Assembly (NCBI RefSeq): GCF_000247815.1
Contig: NC_021678.1
Span: 7,415,190 to 7,479,189, forward strand
Length of the DNA stretch: 64,000 nucleotides
Source of the DNA: Ficedula albicollis
Taxonomy: Eukaryota; Chordata; Aves; Passeriformes; Muscicapidae
Direction of reading: 5' to 3'
Of this stretch, positions 1 to 11,712 are shown in pieces; the stretch's first letter is position 1, and each line of letters starts with the position of its first letter. Both the position numbers and the translations under genes were made by a program. Under the pieces are notes generated by a model. It did no database searches and had not been told where the DNA came from. It saw nothing but the letters and a program-made list of their open reading frames with translations.

Positions 1-3000
1 AGCATGCACCTGTCTGCTTACCATGGGGGAAGCAGTGGAAGTGTTCTTCCTCTATTGTTCCAGTGTTAAAGGAGATAATTTAGGCTGTAAACAGGGAAGA
101 TTGAGCTTGTTGAGTTAAAATGAGCACATTAATTCTTGAACAGAGCCCTGCTTTATGTTTTTCCCCTTCATTACTCATTTTACATATCTTGGCTATGTCT
201 GTAGTGGATGGGGAGAGAGGCAGCCTCAGAGTGTGATTTGGAGCATCTCTCCCAGGCCCCTGTTTGGAATAAACAGGCTGTTCCTTTGCTCCAGCTGGGA
301 ACACAGCCCCAGAGCTCAGTGGTGACACCTCCAGTTATGCACAGCAGCTCCTTGCTGTGCTCAGGGTAGAGGGGAGGGAGAACAGTAAAGAGGAGCTGCT
401 ATGATTTAAAAAGTGCTCCTGAATTACAGTAAGTAATGGATTGCCAGTCAGGCATAATGCCAGGTTTGAGCTGATGGGAGCTCTCATCACAAGTAGATAA
501 AAATGCAGCTGTGTTGTCAAAACTTGGAGGTGTCACACAGCCTTTTGAACAAGGAGTAGTGTGTTACAACAAAGCAGTTCTTTTTCTCTTTTTTCCCACC
601 TCCAAGATTACATCTTATCTGTTCTTTCAGAGCCAGGCAGCTGGAAACATCCTGCACTATTTCCATCTACATCCTACCAAGTTAAACTTGCAAAGAAAAA
701 TGATGCTTGGGAAGTCAGAATTTAGACAAAGTTTTGAAAAAGTTAAAAGACAAATCCATTAATTTTAGCTAACATGATGTGCATCCTAGAGCAAATGGTT
801 TTTCACAGAAGGACTCTGAAAGCAGGTCTTTGTCGGGTGTCTGAGTAGTCAGAGAAGCCACTGGAAGCCTGGTGTCAGGTTGACAGATAACTTGCCAATT
901 AACAGCATCATTTAATGAACTCCTGTAGTGTCTGCATTTCTCCTTCATATTTTTATGTGAATGATTAAGCAACCCTGATCTTTGGGCTTCAAGAGGTTTC
1001 TTTTAACAGGGCACAGCCTGCTCAGATATGAGAGACTGAAACACCCATGTTGAAAACTGCCTGCTTGCAGTGGCCATCTGCTCTCCAGCTCTGTGCGTGA
1101 AAACTAACGTAGAGACAGAGCTGGTGCCTGAGGCAAAGTGCTTTTGAAACAGGTTTGGGTGTTTTCACTTTGCAAATTGTTCACAAAAATCGTAAAATAC
1201 CTTCTTGAACACCCTTTGGACCATGGATGTCGTTTGAATTTTTTATGTGCATAATTTAAACACGCCTTTCACCTGCAGCTTATAGCTAAAATTACATGGT
1301 GTATTTGTTTGGCCAACAATGACCAGGTTTTTAAGAGATTCATCTTTCACAAGCAGGACTAAGAATAAAAACGACTGATACTGTTTTCCCTGATTGCTGA
1401 GGTGGGAAAGTTACAACCAGGCCGTTACCTTGTGAATTGGGCACCTGGTGCTGAGGATTAACACCTGAGAATCTGTTTCTCTTAATAAGTGATCTTGAAT
1501 TTTCCTCCATCCCCTTTCCTTTCTCACAGGTCAGTGTCCCAGTGCTGCAGAGAGAGCTAGCCTGGATTTTACCTGTTGCCCAGATTTATTGCCTTGACTT
1601 GATTTTACAAGCCAGAGTTGTATGTCTGCAGCATCCTTCACATGACGTTCCAGGTGAGTGATCCTTGGGGCTTGAGAATAGTTGTGAGTCACCTAAGGAG
1701 AGTTCATATAAAAAACTCCTGTGAAATTGTTGGCTTTGAAGTTTGTTGTTTTCTAATAGACTTTGTGCTCCTCAAGTTTACCTCTACACAGTGTCTAGCC
1801 AAAGTGTGTGTGCCACTGGAAGTTTCAAGCTAAGGTAAAAGAGAGCCTCATAAAAACTTGTGCATCAGCTCCTGAACAGAAAATTTCACCTTCAGAGTCC
1901 AGGATCAAAAGCACCGTAGAAATCATTGCTCTGATGTCTCTATTGAAAAGACAGTATCATTAGTGCATATTTCTAAATGCTATTTCTCTCTAGTGTGCAT
2001 TACCATTAAAACTTCCAGTACTAAAATCTATATTACTTTACTTTTGAAATGAGGTTTCCCTCAGCGCCATCCCTGGCTGCTTGAAGTGTGAATGATTGGC
2101 TCTGCATGGAGCATTTTGTAACCCTCCTCACGGAGGGAGCCACATAAAAATAAGCATTACCATCAGGTCTGTTTTGCATACTGTGGCTGGCTGTAATTCC
2201 TGAGCCTGGGATTCACTCTTCTGCTGACCCTGACTGCCCCAGCACGTTCTGGGCAGGTTTGGGGACAGTTCAAACAAAAGTGGTGTCAAAGAATTGCAAA
2301 GGCTGCAGTTGTTATTTCTGTTATACAAGACAGAAGAACAGGAAACTCCTATTTAATATAGACTCTGTTATTTAAGTGTGTCCTTCTTTGAAGGACAATC
2401 ACTTAAGGGCCTGTCCTTATGAAGTTATTAACTCATCATTTTCAGATTATTCTCTATGGATCCCTGTTGGTCTATTAGCTGCTGCTAAGAGATCTGAGAA
2501 AGGTAATTAAGAAAGGCAATATTATTATTTTGATGCTGATATTGGGGGATCAAAAGGGAAATGCTTGAGGGTCTGCAAATTAGCAGAGCAGGGAAAAAGC
2601 CCTGAAACACACTGAATGAGAATTTTGAGGGAATACATGGGAACACCCTGTATTTTCCAGGTCATTCTAATAGGAAATGCTTCATCTGCCTCAGCAGATT
2701 TCAAATTTTGTAATACTCATAGCTTGGAGGTGTCTTAAGGGCAGATGTTGCAAAAGGTCACATTAACTTGTATATTCCTGGCAGAAAACCACACTGAATG
2801 AGTGAAATACTGGCCTGGTAACTTACACAGGCTTTTGTGAATAATGAAAACTGCCTTTTTTAGAAATGCTCTTTGTTCTGCAAAGCACAAGTTTCTCAAA
2901 CAGGTGCTTGGTATGTCTGTGGTAAGGAAGTACAAAGAGAAGAAAGTGTCATGTAAGTCACTCTGCTTCAGTGGGGCCTTTTAGTGAAGTGTACAGATAT

Positions 3001-5205
3001 ACTCCAGCAGGATTTAACCAGGAGGACTTAAACAGCAATGGGAAATTTTTGATTTCTGTTTGTGTCTTGAGGTGTCTGGAAAGATCAGGTCTCACAGGAA
3101 CTTTGGTTACTTGGTGTAGGAAAGGGGGAAATACCAAAGCATGGCTGACCTTGGTTGTGATCTGTGGTGTTGTCTGACCCCAGCCAAGTTAGGTGTTTGT
3201 AGCTCTGGCAGTGGGATTCCCCGTGGTTTCTGAGAAGAGCCTGGTTATTTCTGCAGACAGTCCATAAGGATCTGCAGTTGGTGTGTCCTGTGGCCATCCC
3301 TGTGTGCAGGTGGAGACAGCACGGCTGTGGTTGCTCCCTGTTCAGCACTGCTCCTGCTAACAAGAAATTGGCAGAAATGATCTGGACTTCTCCAAATCAG
3401 CATCAGTCCCGGGTCCTCTGTGGCCTTGAGAAAAATGTAGATGAAAGAACAGTACACACAGGAACCGTCTGTTTCCAGATTTATAAAAGACTCCCTCCCC
3501 CCAAATTTAAACTCCTTTTGTTCTAGGGAGGCTGAGGAGTTTGTGTAGCCCCAGAGTGTGCTTTACTTGTGCAGCTGAACCCTCCTCTGCTTTGTCCTCT
3601 CTGTGTTTGCTGTTCTGCACAGGGCAAATTTACCAAGAAGCTCAGCTGGGGCTGGCAGGAGCTCCTCTGACTTGGAAAATGCCTCTGAATAAATTACCTG
3701 CTGTGGAAGAGCAATACATACTCTGCCCAAGAACCAGAAAATGAAACAATAAAGGGTGTTCTTAGAATAGTTCTTAAGAACCTGGGTACCCTGAAGGAAA
3801 ATGACACTTCTAGAGGGTGATACAGAGAATCCATTTTAGGAACCTGCCTCTCTTTCCAGTCAATGTACATGGAGGTATCAAACTGAGAATGTCTAAAGTT
3901 AAATGATATGAACACCTATCAGTGAGCAGCTGTCAGTGTGTTGAACTTTTTGATAATTTTTGGATTATTATCAACTCTTCTTGTTCTCTTCTGAGAACAA
4001 GAGCATTCCCATGAGCTCAACACTTCTTCCACTGCATGGGCAATGTGAAAGGGCTGTAACATTTCTTTTTTTCCCTCTTGTTCTTACAACATTTGTGTAG
4101 CTAGAGTCAAACTTGTTACTGTGCTGAATGTGTATGTGTGTTTCTGTTCAGAAAAACAAGAAATGTTCAGAGGAATGCGTGCACTTGTGCTGAAATTCAT
4201 ATCATTTTTACACAGCAAACAAGATTAGATGTTCATAGGAGCATCTTTAGGCCCTGCAGCCAACAGATATGTCAGATTTCAACATTTGTCCCTGCAAATA
4301 AATAGTTCATTTTTTGAGACAAGGCAATTCTCAGTGATACTGAATTCTCTAAATTAAGATGCTGGAAACAAGATCTTTATTTTGGGCTGTTTAGAAGCCT
4401 GCCTCATACAAAGCTGACTATTGCCAAATGTCATGGGAATGAGGGACTTAAATATGTCACTGAAGTGTGTACTGCAAGTTCCTTCATGATGAAGTCTCAG
4501 ATAAATTGGAAACATCTCAAACTTACATCTTGGGAAAGCCAAACGAATTTCAGATGGAAATGAATGGAAATTAATTCAGGGTGTAGACTTGAACCCAGCC
4601 TCTAGGGGCACAGTAATTGTGCCTTTTAGGAAATGGCCTCCTGCTCTTTGCATTTTAACTGTCTGTAATTACTTCTGTGGTTTGTTGGTTGTGGAGGAGC
4701 TCGACAAGCTGGGAATTGGCAGATTCAGTGTAGCCTTTATTTACAGTGCTTTTGCCAAGTTAAGTCCTCTATAGGAGGTTTTGTCCTGACAAAACTAATC
4801 CCTTGGTATGGCCAGACATTGCATTTTCCTTTTAACTTTGTACTAATATTTAAAACTGTTTTGGCTAAGATTTGGATTGGCATGAATTATCAGAAAACCA
4901 CCAAAATCAGTATGGATAAGCCAGGCTTTCTCTCCTCCATCTGTGTCATATTTTGTCTTCTCTCACAATGAGCTGTGCAAAGCTGATTATGTCTAGGGCA
5001 CTGTGCAGCCCTGGCTGACTGGAGTTGCTCCAGTGGGGGCATTTGGGTACTGCCAAAGGGACAGGGAGCAGGCAGTCAGTCAGTCCTGCAGGAGGTTTGG
5101 AGAAAGCCAGATAGCCCCAGGAGCTTTCAGAGCCTGCTGGATTTGCCCCATTAATGCTGCAATATTGCACAGAGAGCACTATGTGTGATCTGCCCAGCTC
5201 TGCCA
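1..5205. other. Noncoding single-copy sequence, nothing recognised
   Basis: All six frames are broken by frequent stops and the longest open stretches are under about 100 codons with no recognisable domain. I see no retroposon end, no long tandem repeat and no RNA gene. Base composition is mildly A+T-rich with few CpG dinucleotides, as in vertebrate intergenic or intronic DNA. Confidence 0.6.
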
Positions 5206-5669
5206 GTGCTGCTGTGGAGGAGGAGGAAGGGCAGGTGCAGGATGCAGGGGTGCTGCTGTGGAGGAGGAAGGGCAGGTGCAGAGTGCAGGGGTGCTGCTGT
5301 GGAGGAGGAAGGGCAGGTGCAGAGTGCAGGGGTGCTGCTGTGGAGGAGGAAGGGCAGGTGCAGAGTGCAGGGGTGCTGCTGTGGAGGAGGAAGGGCAGGT
5401 GCAGAGTGCAGGGGTGCTGCTGTGGAGGAGGAAGGGCAGGTGCAGAGTGCAGGGGTGCTGCTGTGGAGGAGGAAGGGCAGGTGCAGAGTGCAGGGGTGCT
5501 GCTGTGGAGGAGGAAGGGCAGGTGCAGAGTGCAGGGGTGCTGCTGTGGAGGAGGAAGGGCAGGTGCAGAGTGCAGGGGTGCTGCTGTGGAGGAGGAAGGG
5601 CAGGTGCAGAGTGCAGGGGTGCTGCTGTGGAGGAGGAAGGGCAGGTGCAGAGTGCAGGGGTGCTGCTGA
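5206..5669. repeat. 41-bp minisatellite, 11 full copies plus a 10-base stub
   Basis: The unit begins gtgctgctgtggaggagg and is purine/G-rich on the plus strand. Copy 1 (5206-5249) is a 44-bp variant with an extra gga and a gatgc/agtgc difference. Copies 2-11 start at 5250, 5291, 5332, 5373, 5414, 5455, 5496, 5537, 5578 and 5619 and read identically. A partial unit ends at 5669. Because 41 is not a multiple of 3 and the unit has no stop in several frames, long open frames arise on both strands (a Gly/Cys/Arg-rich one on plus, a Ser/Pro/His-rich one on minus). I take these as artefacts: there is no start context, no flanking coding signal and frame identity cycles every three units. Perfect identity of ten units points to recent expansion or homogenisation. 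Confidence 0.97.
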
Positions 5670-6080
5670 CCTCCAGGATTGCTGAATAACCACCGTGGGG
5701 CAGAGATGTGCTTTGGAAAGTGCCCAGGGTACTTTGACACTAAGTATGATGCAAATGCTAATTGTTACTATCATTCTTTCTTAAGAAATGGGGGCATGTT
5801 TTTATCATTATTCTTTAGGTCCTGGTGTCCTTGTAAAATTAGGCCCTGCCCTCATCAGAATAACATTTAAATTGGAAATGAGCAAATAACTAACATCCTT
5901 TCACTGGAATTTCCTCAATTCTATTAACCCTGGATACATTAAATACCAGCATTAATGGTGATTCTCTGGCACCAGCAGAATCTAAAAGTGCTTTACACTT
6001 TCTGCCAAGTGACTTTTAAACTCTGGGATGAAACCTGTACTAGTTGCTGCAACTGGACCTCTTGTCCTCTCTGCCAGAGT
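5670..6080. other. Noncoding spacer, nothing recognised
   Basis: This A+T-rich sequence lies between the minisatellite and the CR1 relic. No repeat, RNA or coding signal was seen. Confidence 0.5.
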
Positions 6081-7125
6081 TCATAGAATCAGTGAAGCTT
6101 CAGAATGAGTCCAAGCTGAGTTAGGGAGAGGAGGAACTTGCTGAAGAACTTTTCTGTCTTCAGGAATAAGCAGTCTTCATGAGTTTCACACAGACCCAGT
6201 TCTGAAGCCTATCCAGGTCCCTCTGGATGGCATCTCTCCCCTCTGGTGTGCCCACCACAGCACAGCACACAGCTTTGGCCATCAGCAAACCTTCAGCTGG
6301 GGGTGGACTGATCCCACTGTCAGTGTCACCAACAAAGATATCAGTGCTGCTCCCAGTGCCAATCCCTGAGGATGGATTTATCGCTTTGAGTCACTGGCAC
6401 AGCTCTTTGAGTGTGACCATCCAGCCAATTCCTTATGCACACTTCAAATCCGTGTGTGTGACTTGACACATGGAGGCAGCCAGGGCAAGCACCAAGCTCC
6501 AGCTGCAATACAAGGAACAGGTTTATTTCATTGCCTCGCCAGCAACACCAGGAGGCAGAGGGACATGGGGACACAGGATCTCTCAGGCTTAGTTCACCCT
6601 AGCAAATACTAGCTTTTCCCACACTGATATTCTTAGCATTCCCAGCTGCAAGGTCTCTTTGAGTGAAACTGTTCTCTGCTCACCAAACCTTCTGGGTTTA
6701 ATCCTTTTTTTCTCAGCAATGTCTCTGTGGTTTAGACACAAAGACATCAAACCAGACAGTGTCAAATGCTTTGCACAAGCCCAAGCAGAGGCCATCAGTG
6801 GCTTTTTCCTTATCCACTAACATCATAACTCGGTCACAGTTTGCCATCAAATTTGTCAGGTACCACTTGCCCTCGGTGAAGCCATGGTGGCTGTCACCAG
6901 TTACATCCCTATGTGCCTTAGTAGGATCTTTTTGGGCACCAAGGTGAGACTGACCAACCTGTAGTTCTCCAGGTTTTCCTTTCTCCCCTTGTAAAAACTG
7001 GAGGTTGTATTTCCCCATTTCCAGTCAGTGGGAACTTCACTGAACTGCCATGACTTCTCAAATATGATGGATTGTAGCTTAGCCACGTCCTCTGCCAGTT
7101 CCCTCAGGACCTGCAGATGCACCTA
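6081..7125 (-). mobile_element. CR1 LINE relic, reverse-transcriptase part of ORF2, interrupted and decayed
   Basis: Read on the minus strand, the sequence runs through the bird CR1 reverse transcriptase in order. At 7122-7030 it gives LRELAEDVAKLQSIIFEKSW, then an NYRLVSLT block, a HGFTEG block and LCKAFDTVW (about 6750). After an interruption it resumes with CIRNWLDGHTQR (about 6455-6415), a TDSGI block and EGRDAIQRDLDRL (about 6245-6200). These match CR1 ORF2 blocks known to me as LRELA..IIFEKSW, NYRPVSLT, LCKAFDTV, IRNWLDG and FADDTKL. The catalytic FADD motif reads FADG at about 6289-6278, and there are several frameshifts and stops, so it is dead. The 5' end of the element is missing beyond 7125. 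The 3' edge is uncertain: clear RT homology stops near 6172, and a CR1-tail-like tcatagaatc at 6081 is the outer limit used. CR1 elements move by target-primed reverse transcription; this copy is a fossil. Confidence 0.9.
6455..6715 (-). mobile_element. Insertion inside the CR1 relic, possible solo LTR
   Basis: CR1 homology breaks after IRNWLDG-coding sequence near 6455 and resumes near 6716. The intervening 260 bp has no CR1 counterpart, so it was inserted. On the minus strand it starts near tgagaaaaaaagg, carries an AATAAA polyadenylation signal (plus-strand 6522-6527) about 65 bp before its end, and ends near caagtcaca, compatible with the TG...CA ends and polyadenylation signal of an LTR. 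I could not find a clean target-site duplication, and I do not recognise the family. A non-LTR insertion or a rearrangement is equally possible. Confidence 0.35.
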
Positions 7126-8543
7126 AGTTCCAGAAAAGAGTTCCATGATGCAGCTCCCATTAGCTTGGCTTGCATCTCGGTGGTAAACTAGTGTTTAAGA
7201 ACAAATTCATTTTGATTGATATTTAAATAACCCACAGTTTCATTCCTGACTCGAGGATCTTCCACTCTAGGGTAGATTACTTCTGTGAATATTTGATCCT
7301 CATTTTCTCAGTGAAATAAAGCTTTGTTCATGAAGCTATGAAACATTATTAGGTGGTAATGGCACACAGAGTGGTCTTCATTAGGGAGCAGTGCTAATTA
7401 CAAATGCCAGGCAATTTGCAGGCCATCTATTCTGACTGTAATTATGATGTCGCTTGCACACCTGTGTCTGAGAGTATTTTCCTCTAACTAGGGCTCATTC
7501 TTTTGACTCAGCAAGGAGCCTCTCTTGATTGTGGAAGTAGCTTTTTTGTTGTCTCCATGGGCAGAGAATAAGACAGAAGGGAGGGAAAACTTGGGAAACA
7601 GCCAGCAGTTGAAGCAGGCAATGAGCCCTAAGTGACTGTGGGCCTACACAACAGAGGGAGCATGACTTGAATGCAATATGATTTTAAAGTAGGCTTAAAA
7701 CAGGCCTGCTTGCTGGTGTGCTTTTTGCTCAGTGCAACATGTGTTAATTAGAGCTTTAGCACAGCTTCTCAGTAAACAGCGTTTTCCCTCAAAGAGAGAC
7801 AAGGAGAGGGAGAATTTAGATGTTGGGAATAAGGTACTATGAATAAGAATCAGCAGCAATGGGTTTAGTTTAAGCTAGACTGGAATTTATTGCAGCTTTA
7901 TGTTTTCATAAAGGAAACCTGTGCGTCAGCTTCTAGTGATGACAGGGATGCTGAGAATTGGCATGTGAGGATAATGTGATAATATTGAGACACCAGGGAG
8001 CATGTGTACACAAAAATGCACCTCAGCCAGCCAGAAGGCCATGCTGTGATTTCAGTAAAAAGCTGTGACAGAAAATCAATAGCTTTGAGAAAGGCCCATG
8101 GTAAGGCAACAGCATTATCTGTGTGTTCTGCATTCTCCTTCCTGCCTCCTTCCCTTCCCAGAGACAGAGCTGCATGAGCTCATGTTTGAGTTTTGTTAGC
8201 TCTGTGCCTCAGCAGCTCAAGCAGAGAGGCAATTCAGGGAATACAAAGTACCTGCAAAGCAGGCGTGGGGATGGAGGGCAGGCAGGGAACTGCTTTCTTT
8301 GGTTTGTTCAGGCAGGGTATTGGTTTATTGACAGGCTCTTGCCTGGCAGGCAGGCTGTGTGACTGCAGACTCCTCTCAGTGCTTCCATCTCAGCTGCCCT
8401 CTGATCTTCAGAAAAACTTCCACTGTGCCTCACAGCAGCTGCACCCTGCTCTGTTCTTTGATGTGTGGATCAACAGCAAGTCCTTTTTCCAGTTTTCCAC
8501 CCAGGGCAGGACATTCTGGCAGGATGATCTGACCAAGTAGTTC
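7126..8543. other. Noncoding sequence between repeats
   Basis: There is no coding or repeat signal. The stretch 7331-7480 is listed separately as a weak candidate conserved element. Confidence 0.5.
7331..7480. promoter_or_regulatory. Weak candidate conserved noncoding element
   Basis: This block has a high-complexity, balanced composition with several homeodomain-type TAATTA-like cores (gctaattacaaatg, gtaattatgatg) spaced over about 100 bp and no retroposon similarity. That texture is typical of vertebrate developmental enhancers but is not proof. The call is inference only; alignment to chicken or another bird would settle it. Confidence 0.15.
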
Positions 8544-8784
8544 CAGATTATGGAGTTTATGTTAGGCACCAACTTCATGTGAGGTTTTCTAGGATGTTTT
8601 GGTTTTTTTTTTTGGTGTTTGTTTTTTTTATTCTTCTCCAACTCCTTTTTTTCTTATCTAAAGCAGATTATGGAGTTTATGTTAGGCACCAACTTTATGT
8701 GAGGTTTTCTAGGATGTTTTGGTTTTGTTTTTTGGTGTTTGTTTTTTTTTATTCTTCTCCAACTCCTTTTTTTTTTTATCTAAA
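8544..8784. repeat. Two-copy tandem duplication, about 120-bp unit
   Basis: The word agattatggagtttatg occurs at 8545 and 8665 and the following 115 bp align with few changes (for example cttcatg versus ctttatg) plus T-run length differences. The unit includes a T/G-rich stretch (ggtttttttttttggtg...). Open frames across it encode Phe-rich peptides repeated twice, which I regard as chance. Confidence 0.95.
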
Positions 8785-8785
8785 A

Positions 8786-11712
8786 TGTCAGAGTACAACT
8801 TGTTAATGAAAAGTAGAGCAAAGGATGGACTGCTCAGTATTAGCTGGCACATGGTTTGTAATTATGTTATTTTATTTCAGTTTGTGATACTGCCTCTATT
8901 TTGTACATAGGCATGCAGTACACTCAGAGGGGATGCTAGCCTTTGGGGGAAAAAGCCCACCAATAGCATTCAAAGGGAGTAGACTTTTATTTAAATACAC
9001 ATAAGACTGAACAGGATGTAAAGGAAGTCTGCAGGAGAGAATGAGTGAAAAGGATGAATCTACCACCTGATTGGTGAATAGGGCACTGCTGGAATTGAGT
9101 CTTCTTTTTATTGAAGAGAATACAATACCCCACTTGTAGATGATGTTCTAAAGCCAGGAAATCTCTAAGGTTTCATTATTCTTAAATATTTCCATGTGCT
9201 TGGGTATATAAGCATTTTGGAATTAGGAGATATTTCCTATATTGACATAGGGAGGTAATGTTAGCAATCCCATGGCATTAACTGATATAATACTTGGTTT
9301 CTTTTGCTAACTGATAATACTGATAAATGTCTGATTTTCTAGCACAGAATTAGACTGAAGTGGCAGCTAGGAGAAAATGTGGGGTTTTTTGCTGACACTT
9401 CTGGTTGCTTCTCAGCTCACCCAAGAACTCAGTTCTTTCTCTATGGAAAACTCTGAGGAACAGCCATAGACATGGCTTATTAAAAAGAGGTGGTTCTAAA
9501 TTTGATTTTTTTCCAGGAAACCTTCTTTCTGTCAGAGCCTAATATTTCAGTACTCCCAGTGCATAAAAGATCATTCAAAGAGTTACACAGTGAAAAACTC
9601 AGAGGAAGAAGAGGGAATTCTGTGGCACCTAGGAAAATCTTCTATAAATAAATACAGTGTAGTGACTACTTTGTTCTAGGTTATGTACATGAAGTTCAGT
9701 GTTTGTTAGCTGGAAAACATAAGCCAAAGCTTGTTAGGGTTTTACCCTTTGTGCAGCTGAGCTGCACAAAACACATGAAGTAACAAAAAGTAAGAGTTTA
9801 CCATGTGTTTAATGATTAAGCTTTCTGGGGTGCTGGGGTTTGCTGGCATCTTAATTGCCCTCCAGTCATAGTTGTACCATAGTGTGGATCTCAAATACTT
9901 GGGGAAGTGTTTGAGAAAGAGAAACACCTTCACAGTACCAATAGGGTAGGACTGGGCCTGGGTGACTGTAAATTCCTCATCAGTGCCACATTCAAGTTTG
10001 CTTGGGCATGAACTGAGCAACTTTTCCAGTCTCCTAAATGCTCTGAAGTGCTCCTGCATCCCAGGTGGGAGACTGGAGCCTGCTGGATTGACTGATCATT
10101 TCCTTCCTCAGCCTCCAAACACCATAACTCACTGCTCTGGAGCAGCCGTGGCAGGAGGAAAATTAGAACTTGGGAATTATTGTAGCAGGGGAGAACCCCT
10201 GTGTGAAAAGCCTTCCTCAGGGGTCCCATGACCACAGGCTGAGTGACAGCCCAGGCCAACTGTGAGACACCTTGCTTTGGGAGGTGGAGAGCTGGGCATG
10301 GAATGCACAGGGAAGCAGCACCCCAGTCTCTGACTCCACTGGCACGGGAGCCTCAGGGCATGGCAGCATGGCATCCAGGAGCTGAGAGCTGGGGACACAC
10401 TGTGGTGGGACACTGCTCCCTAAGGATGCTCACAGTCCCCTTGGGTCTGTTTCCCTGGTCTGTGCTTGTTCTTTCATGCTAGTGGCTGAAAGCAGGGACA
10501 ACTTCTACTGCATTAAATCAATCACATCTTCTGTGAGCTTTCCTAAAATTAATATTTTATTTCTTCTCTTATTTTTCCTCTTCCTGGATTCCTAAAAATC
10601 CTGAAATTCTTATAAATGTCCCTTGTATCTTGCTGCTTCAGAGTTTTAAAATACCTTGAGGTTAATATATACTGTATGAAAATACTTGTGTTGTGTTACA
10701 TTGTTATTCCCTTAAATAATTCACTTTTGTGCATTTAAAGGCAATTGGTTTCTAAACAAGGAATGTCAAGCTGAAATCTGAGGCTGGTTATTTAATAACA
10801 GCTCAACACATTAAGAATCGGTGGCAGTTCTGAAACACTTTTCAAAATAGAAAATGTATCAAAGTGGATTGTGCCCTTGGGGGGAAAATTATTTTTGGCA
10901 ATTTGGTTTCTGCCAGCTCACCAGAAAGCTCTCAGTGAGCACTTTCTAGAACAGCACTAAACAGCATTGGTAGGAGCTGCAGAATCTTGCACTAATTGGC
11001 TTGCCAAGGCCCCAGCTCACTCTAGTAGAGAAAACTTGCTTTCATTAGGTGAGCAGCGCACTTCATTAATACTTGAAAAAGGTAAGTTAGTGTGTTCAGA
11101 GGCTGCAGGCTGGAAGGGGAAGGCTGTCACTTGTGTAGCTGCAGAACTCCTGAAGCCATCTGTGGGGTCTGAGGTCACGTACCAGCTGGATACCAGCACT
11201 GGCTGCCAGCATCCTTCCTTTGCAGTGGTTACACAGACAGAAGGGAATTCCCCATCATCTGAGGTTTTTCAGCTGTCTTGAGAAGGTGGAGGCAAAGGCA
11301 CAGCATTACCATCCTTGCTGGTTGCTGACATTCAAGAATAGAGGTCAGGAGGTGCACGGGCACTGGCAATAGCTTCTTTTGATGTGCCACCCCATTTGAC
11401 TGCACGTCCAGAGCAGATCCAACACCTGGTCCAGGTGGATCTGCCCCAGCACAGCCCTGCACCAGTGATGGTCATAATCACTCTGCTTTTATTACACACG
11501 TGAGGGTTTCTCAGGAGGTGGAATTTTCAGGTCGCTTGAGCCAAGTTCATCACTTGCATAAGTTAACTGCTGAGCTGCAGTTTTCTGGAACTGTGCTGTC
11601 TTGGATAATTTGATACTCTGCCTCTTAGAGGAAACATAGATTTCCTGTCAAAATTGGCATTATATATTCAGCAGAACTCACCTTTCTTCTTGATGAGTCA
11701 CAAATTCTTCTG
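8786..11712. other. Noncoding sequence, includes a G+C-richer patch
   Basis: Nothing gene-like was recognised. The segment about 10020-10450 is richer in G+C with overlapping short open frames on both strands, none with a recognisable domain. A perfect 23-bp palindrome at 9748-9770 is listed separately. Confidence 0.5.
9748..9770. repeat. Perfect 23-bp palindrome
   Basis: The left arm tttgtgcagct and the right arm agctgcacaaa are exact reverse complements separated by a single g. The centre contains CAGCTG-type E-box sequence (cagctg at 9754-9759). It could form a hairpin or bind a dimeric factor; function is unknown. Confidence 0.8.

Noticed and set aside
4946..5774. Open frames of up to 264 codons on both strands
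   Set aside because: They are produced by the stop-free 41-bp minisatellite; the translated repeats appear in several frames on both strands with no domain and no coding context.
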